Source of the DNA: Chloroflexota bacterium
GTDB lineage: Bacteria > Chloroflexota > Anaerolineae > Anaerolineales > Villigracilaceae
Direction: 5' to 3'
Assembly (NCBI GenBank): GCA_016191985.1
Contig: JACPVB010000064.1
Span: forward strand, 1 to 11,808
Length of the DNA stretch: 11,808 nt
Positions 6,902 to 11,808 of the stretch are shown here, one piece after another (the stretch's first letter is position 1; each line of letters begins with the position of its first letter). Position numbers and translations under genes: made by a program. The notes below the pieces were generated by a model. It ran no database searches, was not told the DNA's origin, and saw only the letters and a list, made by a program, of their open reading frames with translations.

Positions 6902-6952
6902 AGTAAATCCTCGTTATCCTTTTAGGCGCACATCTGCCAAGGGGCGGATAAT

Positions 6953-7996
6953 TTACGGGGACGGTATGGCAGGCGCTGGTGTGGATGTTGCTTGCGGGGT
7001 GAGGGTCATGAATCCGTGTTGATAATTTAGCTGGTTGATATCCCATTTGCTTTTCATATAGGTGATGATGAACTTCACCTCCCAATTTGCAAGTGTTGAT
7101 TTAAAAGCAGGCATGTGGATCGGTTTATCGAGATTGCGTCCCTCTTTGATGATGTTGATTAAATCCTGTTCGGAATATTGCCAGGCGCTGCCTGTTTGAT
7201 TCAACGGGGGAGGGAAGTGCGAACCATCCTGCAATTCGGTCTGCCAGGCGGGGTTGCCAGCCATGTCTGCGCCGTGACATTGCGCGCAATGATGCTGATA
7301 CAGCCATTCGCCGCCATCCACATGAGATGGGATCAGTGTGACAGCGCATACCACAGGCGTGTAGGTTGGCCCTGCCAAAATTTGCGCGCTGATCGGCATC
7401 TCGTTTTTGATGAGGTAGCGTAGGTCTTCGCTCATTTTCGTAGACGTGGTTTCATGGGGAAACTTGAGGATGTAGTACCCATTGCGGTCAATGAGAATGG
7501 TGAAGGAGGTATGATCGACGGAGTAATTGCCGTTGGCATCATGCTCGTTGAGTTTGTACTTCGCGCCGAAGGCGGAGGTCATCAGGTCGATCTCTTCGCG
7601 TGTGCCTGTTGCGCCGATGAATTCATCTTGAAATAGTTTGACATATTTCCCAAGCGCTTCGGGCGTATCGCGGGCTGGGTCTACAGAAACGAAAACGACC
7701 TGTACCTGGGCAGCTTCTTCGGGCGTTAATCCGCTGAGCGCCATTTTTATATTTGCTAATGAGGTCGGGCAGATATCGGGGCAGGAGGTGTACCCGAAGT
7801 AAAGCAGGATGAGCTTGCCGTGAAAATCCTCCAAACGGACAGGGCCTGCATCTGAACGCAGAACGATGGGCGGGATTTTCATCGGCTGTTGCAAAACTTC
7901 TCCGCTAAATTTGTGTGAGCTAAAAGATCGATAACCGAAAACCATGATTACGATGGAAATAAGAATGACCCCAAGAAGTAATGCCAGCCTTTTCAT
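6953..7996 (-). CDS. Sco1/SenC-like copper chaperone fused to a c-type cytochrome domain
   Basis: This 347-residue protein is membrane-anchored and faces outward. Residues 3-20 are a signal anchor. The thioredoxin-fold Sco domain spans about 38-205, with the copper-binding YTSCPDICP (Cys72, Cys76) and the distal His162 in DHTSF. Sco proteins deliver copper to the CuA site of cytochrome c oxidase or act as thiol reductases. A class I cytochrome c domain follows (about 226-318), with haem site CAQCH (Cys237, Cys240, His241) and the probable axial Met295 in HMPAFKS. The end is Thr/Pro/Ala-rich. The chosen ATG (7996) has TGGAG 6 nt upstream at 8003-8007; an upstream in-frame start at 8062 would only add a Lys/Arg-rich leader before the signal. 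No oxidase genes are visible nearby. An extra Cys217 lies between the domains. Confidence 0.9.
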   Translation of the reverse strand: MKRLALLLGVILISIVIMVFGYRSFSSHKFSGEVLQQPMKIPPIVLRSDAGPVRLEDFHGKLILLYFGYTSCPDICPTSLANIKMALSGLTPEEAAQVQVVFVSVDPARDTPEALGKYVKLFQDEFIGATGTREEIDLMTSAFGAKYKLNEHDANGNYSVDHTSFTILIDRNGYYILKFPHETTSTKMSEDLRYLIKNEMPISAQILAGPTYTPVVCAVTLIPSHVDGGEWLYQHHCAQCHGADMAGNPAWQTELQDGSHFPPPLNQTGSAWQYSEQDLINIIKEGRNLDKPIHMPAFKSTLANWEVKFIITYMKSKWDINQLNYQHGFMTLTPQATSTPAPAIPSP

Positions 7997-8061
7997 GATT
8001 TTCTCCAGAACGAAAACGATGATAATGTTTTTTTGTGACCTTGTACACCTGCGCTTCGACA

Positions 8062-8082
8062 CTTCGACAAGCTCAGTGCGAC
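8062..8082 (+). repeat. Dispersed palindromic repeat, copy 2
   Basis: Starts CTTCGACAAGCTCAG and ends TGCGAC. It is preceded by a partial duplicate (CTTCGACA at 8054-8061), so the left arm is doubled here. It lies in non-coding DNA upstream of the Sco gene. Confidence 0.7.
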
Positions 8083-8191
8083 GCTGCGAGCAGGACGAAC
8101 ATCCGCTCTCCGCTCAGCGCGAATTTTGTTTTCCAGAAGTTGAAGTATTTATACTGCATAGGCTGAAGTTTGGTCTTTGCTCTGGCGCAAA

Positions 8192-8225
8192 TAAAAAGAC
8201 TCCGCTATGTGGGAGCGGAGTCTTT
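8192..8225 (-). terminator. Intrinsic terminator of the efflux-like MFS gene
   Basis: A 12-bp perfect stem (8214-8225 with 8195-8206, AAAGACTCCGCT arms) around a 7-nt loop is followed on the - strand by TTTTTAT. It begins 17 bp after the stop codon at 8243, so this transporter is closed off from the Sco gene downstream. Confidence 0.9.
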
Positions 8226-8242
8226 CAGGGAGTGGCGAATGT

Positions 8243-9508
8243 TTACGAAGCAGGAGCAGGTTCTTCGGTCGGGGGCGAAGCGGGGACGAAGCGCTCCTGT
8301 CTGCCGAGGCGCAGGTGAAGAGTCCAATAACCGAGTGCAGAGACGGCGCACAAAATTCCGCCGATGTACCAGAGCAGGTTGGGGTTGAGGTTGTCGAGGA
8401 TGAGACCTGCCAGCATGGGCGCGAAGGTGGAGGGGAGCAGCCATGTCAACCCGAAGACAGCCATGTAGCGGCCGCGCATTTCAACGGGGGCGAAGTTGGC
8501 GGCCAGGGTCTGGCTGGTGGGCATGATGAGCATCTCGCCGATGGTGATAACCACGATGGCGGACATGAACAACCAGTATGCCGAGACGAAGCCGAACATG
8601 CTGAAACCGAGCATGTAAAAGAGTGTGCCAAGCGCCATGATGAGAAAAGGCGGACGGTGTTTGATGTTGCGCGAAACGCTGAATTGAAAGAGGATGACCG
8701 TGATGGCGCTGGTGGTCATCAGGAAGCCATAGCCCTGCGGGTCGATGTTGTGATTGTCTCTGAGGAATACCGAAAGCGAGTTGTACATCTGCTGGTAGAC
8801 TGCGCCCATGAGAATGGCGGCGACAATGAAGGCCATGAAGGCAAAGTCTTTGAGCACGATGCCATACCCGGCGATGGTTTGCAAAATGGATTCGTGCTGC
8901 TGTGGATGTTCTTCGTCGTGATGCTGGGGTTTGGTCTCTGGCATGAAGTTATAAAAAATGACCGCGACGATGCAACTGACGACGGCATCGATGATGAAGA
9001 GGAGCATGAAGGAGCGGTTGGCGAGGAAACCGCCGATGCTCGGACCAATGATCCACGCCAGGTTGCGGACGACGCGCATGAGTCCAAAACCTTCCTGCCG
9101 CTGTTTTTCGGTGAGGATGTCTGCCATCATGGCCTGGTGGGCGGGACCGGAGACATCCGAGAGCAGGCCGATGAAGGCGGCGAGCGGGAAAAGCACCGCC
9201 AGCGAGTTGACCATGCCAAGCGTGAGCGTGCTGAGTGCGCTGAAGACCAGCCCGAAGAGAATCAACTTGCGTCGTCCGAATTTGTCCGTCAACGCGCCGC
9301 CGACCATGTTGCCAACGATGCCGAAGATGGAGAACATCGCCAACACCATGCCCGCCTGCGTCATACCGACGTTGAATTTACCCGTGATGTACAGCGAGAA
9401 AAAGGGAAAGAGCAGCGTCCCGCCGACACTGTCAATGAAGAAGGTCAGGACGATGATCCAGAAGCGGGGAGGGAACTCATGATAAAGTTTGTTAAGCCGT
9501 GTGAACAT
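8243..9508 (-). CDS. MFS transporter, drug:H+ antiporter type
   Basis: This 421-residue protein has twelve predicted membrane segments. Motif A is GGALTDKFGRRKL (about 70-82), and GPSIGGFLA (155-163) is the core of motif C, which in this superfamily marks antiporters (efflux) of the 12-segment drug class. An acidic Asp26 lies in the first segment. The central cytoplasmic loop carries KPQHHDEEHPQQHES (about 193-207), with four His residues that could bind metal or sense pH; this is speculative. The C-terminus is Pro/Glu-rich. The ATG at 9508 has AAAGG five to six nt upstream. It stands alone: its own promoter, its own terminator, and no repressor gene adjacent. The substrate is unknown. Confidence 0.9.
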   Translation of the reverse strand: MFTRLNKLYHEFPPRFWIIVLTFFIDSVGGTLLFPFFSLYITGKFNVGMTQAGMVLAMFSIFGIVGNMVGGALTDKFGRRKLILFGLVFSALSTLTLGMVNSLAVLFPLAAFIGLLSDVSGPAHQAMMADILTEKQRQEGFGLMRVVRNLAWIIGPSIGGFLANRSFMLLFIIDAVVSCIVAVIFYNFMPETKPQHHDEEHPQQHESILQTIAGYGIVLKDFAFMAFIVAAILMGAVYQQMYNSLSVFLRDNHNIDPQGYGFLMTTSAITVILFQFSVSRNIKHRPPFLIMALGTLFYMLGFSMFGFVSAYWLFMSAIVVITIGEMLIMPTSQTLAANFAPVEMRGRYMAVFGLTWLLPSTFAPMLAGLILDNLNPNLLWYIGGILCAVSALGYWTLHLRLGRQERFVPASPPTEEPAPAS

Positions 9509-9510
9509 GG

Positions 9511-9529
9511 GAGCCTTTCTGCGAGGCTC
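9511..9529. promoter_or_regulatory. Inverted repeat at the start of transcription of the MFS gene
   Basis: GAGCCT (9511-9516) and AGGCTC (9524-9529) flank seven bases. The repeat covers the predicted +1 and the ribosome-binding region. It may be a repressor operator, or, if transcription starts slightly upstream, a hairpin masking the ribosome site. Confidence 0.4.
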
Positions 9530-9531
9530 TC

Positions 9532-9559
9532 ATTATAGAACAGATGTTTTGTTTGTCAA
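9532..9559 (-). promoter_or_regulatory. Near-ideal sigma-70 promoter of the efflux-like MFS gene
   Basis: On the - strand a perfect TTGACA (9559-9554) and a perfect TATAAT (9537-9532) are separated by 16 bp. The expected start is near 9525, giving a leader of about 17 nt. Confidence 0.8.
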
Positions 9560-9798
9560 GAAGAGAAAGACTCTAAAAATCTTTGTGAGCTTCGTGGTAA
9601 GCAGGTTTAGTGATTCTTCTTTTGGAAAGTGTTTCTTAACTGCCTTTTTAGGACACGGACTTCACGGATACTTCGGCAGGCTCAGTACGAGTTTTACAGA
9701 TTTTCACGGAAAACCTTTTTAAAAATCCGTATTTGACCGTGCGCGAAGCGTCCGTCCATTCCGTGTACTTAAAAAACAGTCTTTTCGCCACTAAAGAA
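9560..9798. repeat. Degenerate spacer repeats (CACGGA / CTTTGTG types)
   Basis: No gene is seen. CTTTGTGAGCTTCGTGGTAA (9581-9600) is a relative, on the other strand, of the ACCACAAAGAGCAC stretch at 5389-5402. From about 9652, GGACACGGACTTCACGGAT and TTTACAGATTTTCACGGA are variants of one CACGGA-TTT unit, answered by inverted forms (AAAATCCGTATTTGACCGTG and CCATTCCGTG) up to about 9770. The palindromic repeat copy 3 sits inside this array. Confidence 0.6.
9671..9691 (+). repeat. Dispersed palindromic repeat, copy 3 (nested)
   Basis: Starts CTTCGGCAGGCTCAG and ends TACGAG. It interrupts a TTCACGGAT-TTTACAG array, with array sequence resuming directly on both sides, as if it had been inserted into an older repeat. 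Confidence 0.7.
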
Positions 9799-9822
9799 AA
9801 ACCCCGCTTCACAGCGGGGTTT
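9796..9822 (-). terminator. Intrinsic terminator of the YggT-family gene
   Basis: A 10-bp stem (AAACCCCGCT at 9799-9808 with its complement at 9813-9822) and a 4-nt loop are followed on the - strand by a T-run. It begins 13 bp after the stop codon at 9836. Confidence 0.9.
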
Positions 9823-9835
9823 CATCTATGTCTGC

Positions 9836-10210
9836 TTATTTCATTCGCGCGAACAGAATCCACATCAACTGGACGATGATCCAGCCGATCAACGCGTACA
9901 CCACAATGGCGATCAGCGAAAAGAACTCGATCTCGATGCCCTCAAAACTGGGGGTACGGGTCAGGTCACGAAACATCCAGATGAACGGCGATGTGATGAA
10001 GTAGATGATGCTCGCGAATGGATTCGCTGGGTTGGCCGCCATCAACTTAAGCAGGAAACGCAGCCCGATGGTGCCGTTCAATACGCCAAAGGCCAGCTGA
10101 ATCAACCCAGTGAGGCGGCGGAGGGTCTCTTGGCTAATGGTGAACACGCGTATTGCAGATGTGCGGCCTGTGATTGTCCGCATACGGTCTGTGTCATTGA
10201 TCTGGCTCAT
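9836..10210 (-). CDS. YggT-family integral membrane protein
   Basis: This 124-residue protein has a polar N-terminus of about 30 residues and two to three membrane segments: about 36-56 (IQLAFGVLNGTIGLRFLLKLM), a short hydrophobic IIYFITSPFIWMF, and 95-120 (FSLIAIVVYALIGWIIVQLMWILF). The stretch NPFASIIYFITSPFIWMFRDL is the YggT (CCB3-like) signature of Asn-Pro, then Pro-Phe with an aromatic. Relatives in plastids help attach haem to cytochrome b6, and bacterial members are linked to osmotic or division phenotypes; which applies here is not known. AGGAG at 10216-10220 fixes the start. It has its own terminator and lies 164 bp below the RNHCP gene. Confidence 0.85.
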   Translation of the reverse strand: MSQINDTDRMRTITGRTSAIRVFTISQETLRRLTGLIQLAFGVLNGTIGLRFLLKLMAANPANPFASIIYFITSPFIWMFRDLTRTPSFEGIEIEFFSLIAIVVYALIGWIIVQLMWILFARMK

Positions 10211-10342
10211 GTTTTCTCCTTTCTTAAACAGAACCGACGTTATGTGAATTGCCGCCCTGTCCTTTCTTTTTAACCTTTGAAAATGAAAGTCAAATTAAAG
10301 GAGGGGAAAATTACGGCAAGAAATAGGTAATTTGGGTGAGAC

Positions 10343-10376
10343 CAGGCCCTGTCCACCGGGATGGGGCCTGATTTTT
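10343..10376 (+). terminator. Hairpin with T-run pointing along the + strand, between two - strand genes
   Basis: CAGGCCC (10343-10349) pairs with GGGCCTG (10364-10370); the stem extends inward through two G-U and three further pairs to a 4-nt loop, and ATTTTTA follows. The layout is that of an intrinsic terminator for + strand transcription, yet both neighbours are on the - strand. Read on the - strand it is a strong hairpin without a T-run just after the RNHCP stop codon. Confidence 0.6.
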
Positions 10377-10839
10377 ATACCGTCGATGCCTTCACAGTTT
10401 GGCCGTAGAGTTGGGTGTACACGGCCTGCATGTCTTTGGCATTCAGCATTTTGATGCCGAGCGCTTCAAAAAAGAGATGACTGATTTCGAGCGAAGAATG
10501 GTACACGGCGAGAACCGATTCAGGATCATCGTCTGCGGCGATGCGGTTGATCGAGACGGAATTGCAGTCTGTGCAGATGTGAACCAACATCAACTCGCCT
10601 CGCGGATTTAACTGATACTTGTTCCTGCTCTTCTTCATGGTCAACCCGACAGGTTTCATCTTCGCCTTGCAAGCTGAGAGACGGTCGCCTGCGGAGTACA
10701 AATCCAAATGACATGACCATAAGCAATATGGACAATGATTGCGGTTGTTAACCGCCGAGAGCATGTGCATGCTGGAGACGAGCGCGCCGCAATTACCGCA
10801 CCTGAAATCTCCAAAGGAAGCCATGTGATTGTTTTTCAT
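10375..10839 (-). CDS. RNHCP domain zinc-ribbon protein
   Basis: This 154-residue protein carries the named motif RNHCP (33-37) and a full set of metal-ligand candidates: FRCGNCG (Cys14, Cys17), HCPYC (Cys36, Cys39), CHLD (Cys43, His44), GDRLSACKAKMKPVG (Cys57) and HICTDC (Cys89, Cys92), followed by NRIAADDD (98-105). The RNHCP family has no established biochemical role; the Cys pairs point to one or two zinc ribbons, often used to bind RNA or protein. Its ATG overlaps the rsgA stop as ATGA, with GAGGGGAG just upstream, so translation is probably coupled to rsgA. This makes a role near ribosome assembly or RNA handling a reasonable guess. The final 40 residues are helical and without Cys. The start is well supported; an ATG at residue 6 has no ribosome site. 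Confidence 0.88.
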   Translation of the reverse strand: MKNNHMASFGDFRCGNCGALVSSMHMLSAVNNRNHCPYCLWSCHLDLYSAGDRLSACKAKMKPVGLTMKKSRNKYQLNPRGELMLVHICTDCNSVSINRIAADDDPESVLAVYHSSLEISHLFFEALGIKMLNAKDMQAVYTQLYGQTVKASTV

Positions 10840-11808
10840 AGCTCCCCTCGTAGATTCAGATAACTTTGATAGCGATATGGGCTGACCTGTTCTGCCATGA
10901 CGGCCCTACGGATGGCGCAGCCTGGCTCGCGGTCGTGCTGGCAGCTGAGGCCGAAGCGACACTGTCCGATAAACGGAGCAAGCTCGGGGAAGAAAGAGGC
11001 GAGTTCTTCATCCGCAATATTCGGCAAACCAAACTCGCGCATGCCGGGCGTATCCACCAGCCTGCCGCCGAAGTCCAGTTCAAACATCTGTAGGTGGCTG
11101 GTGGTGTGGCGGCCCTTGCCGATATGTCCCGCACTGACTGCTTTGACGCGCAGACCGAGTTCAGGTTGCAGCGCGTTCATCAGGGAGGTCTTACCGACAC
11201 CAGATTTACCGATCAGCACAGACATGCGTCCGTGCAAGGCTTGCTTGAGTTCAGCGAGTCCCTCGCCTGTTTCGGAACAGACCAAATGAATGGTGTAGCC
11301 GATGCGGCGATAGACATCGAGGTCTTTTTCAAGAGACTCGTTCTTGTGAGCCAAGTCCATCTTGGTGATGATGATGCGCGATGGCAGGCCAGCTGCTTCG
11401 GCAGTGACGAGGTAGCGGTCGAGCAGTCCCCACTTTGGGGTGGGGCTGGCGGCGGCGAAGACGGGCAGGACTTGATCCGCATTCGAGACGATGACCTGCT
11501 CAAAGATACGTTGACCTGATAGCGGACGCGAAAGCTTGGAGCGGCGAGGCAGGATCTCGGTGATGATGCCGCGGTTCGGCCCCGCATCCACAAAGCGGAC
11601 CTGGTCGCCGATGGCGACTGGGTCGGCGTGGTCAAGTTCCTGCACGGCTTGCACTTTATGCCGCAGCGATGCAGAGGTGGGGTAGATCAATTGTTTACGT
11701 ACCAGGGACGAGAGTTCGCAGTCGAGCTCCTGTCCGTTGGTGTGGACGGTGTAATGTCCGAGAGTTTTTCGAAAGACGATACCTGTATCGTTTTCGTTTG
11801 TACTGTTC
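10836..11808 (-). CDS. rsgA: Ribosome small-subunit assembly GTPase RsgA (5' end outside window)
   Basis: RsgA (YjeQ) is a circularly permuted GTPase that checks maturation of the 30S subunit. The frame stays open to the right edge, giving 323 visible residues; a start at 11690 would cut off the OB-fold strands (GIVFRKTLGHYTVHTNGQEL and on), so the true start is probably just beyond 11808. Motifs run in the permuted order: G4 TKMD (near 11360), G1 GKSGVGKTS (near 11185-11208), G2 in GRHTTSH, G3 DTPG (near 11043-11054). The C-terminal zinc site is CRFGLSC, then QH and a Cys after five residues; the first Cys spacing is one residue longer than the CX4CXH I know from E. coli RsgA. The stop overlaps the RNHCP start. 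Confidence 0.95.
   Translation of the reverse strand, partial: NSTNENDTGIVFRKTLGHYTVHTNGQELDCELSSLVRKQLIYPTSASLRHKVQAVQELDHADPVAIGDQVRFVDAGPNRGIITEILPRRSKLSRPLSGQRIFEQVIVSNADQVLPVFAAASPTPKWGLLDRYLVTAEAAGLPSRIIITKMDLAHKNESLEKDLDVYRRIGYTIHLVCSETGEGLAELKQALHGRMSVLIGKSGVGKTSLMNALQPELGLRVKAVSAGHIGKGRHTTSHLQMFELDFGGRLVDTPGMREFGLPNIADEELASFFPELAPFIGQCRFGLSCQHDREPGCAIRRAVMAEQVSPYRYQSYLNLRGEL

Larger units (their letters stand above)
7997..8242. other. Spacer with leader of the Sco gene, palindromic repeat and terminator
   Basis: Between the Sco gene and the upstream efflux-like transporter lie a weak possible promoter on the - strand (TGTACA, 17 bp, TATCAT, at about 8018-8046), the palindromic repeat at 8062-8082, and the terminator at 8192-8225. 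I see no gene in it. Confidence 0.5.

Noticed and set aside
7997..8062. Upstream start for the Sco/cytochrome c protein
   Set aside because: It would put 22 basic residues before a good signal anchor; ATG 7996 has TGGAG at 6 nt.
8207..9538. Long 443-codon open frame on the + strand, rich in His/Glu/Asp
   Set aside because: It is antisense to the MFS gene, which has motifs A and C, membrane segments, ribosome site, promoter and terminator. The His/Glu/Asp richness mirrors hydrophobic codons on the other strand.
10283..10330. 15-codon + strand open frame (MKVKLKEGKITARNR) before the + facing hairpin
   Set aside because: No ribosome site, no clear promoter and too short to support; kept only as a thought for the orphan terminator.

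Overview
The window looks like chromosomal DNA of moderate GC content from a Chloroflexota bacterium, probably of the Anaerolineae type. This rests on gene style: an ECF sigma factor coupled to a DUF5667-type membrane anti-sigma protein, a Sco domain fused to cytochrome c, an RNHCP protein, and spacers full of short palindromic and degenerate tandem repeats. The assignment is inferred, since no rRNA or marker phylogeny is available here. No tRNA, rRNA, CRISPR array, transposase, integrase or phage gene is visible.

Left part, genes on the + strand. The tail of an unidentified gene (1-99) is followed by a sigma-70-like promoter and a two-gene unit: ECF sigma factor (124-705) and membrane anti-sigma protein with a long Asn/Glu/Asp tail (702-1871), sharing an ATGA overlap and closed by a hairpin terminator. 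Next is a large HerA/FtsK-like ATPase (2047-4683) with two C-terminal coiled coils; its linker is built from short repeats of the kind otherwise seen between genes in this window. After a spacer with two strong hairpins comes a small integral-membrane methyltransferase of the isoprenylcysteine methyltransferase/NnrU type (4772-5359).

A 330-bp repeat-rich spacer (5360-5689) separates the two halves, where transcription converges. From there on all genes are on the - strand.

Right part, read in the direction of transcription. rsgA, the ribosome-assembly GTPase, runs in from the right edge and overlaps an RNHCP zinc-ribbon gene by ATGA. A YggT-family membrane protein follows with its own terminator. 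Next is an MFS drug-efflux-like transporter with a near-ideal promoter and a terminator of its own. Last come a Sco/cytochrome c fusion and a second MFS transporter, probably co-transcribed.

I see no multi-gene defence or otherwise new system. The points most worth a second look are the repeats that have become coding sequence in the ATPase, a small palindromic repeat family with intact copies at three places (one flanked by 10-bp direct repeats), the rsgA-RNHCP coupling, and the Sco-cytochrome c fusion.
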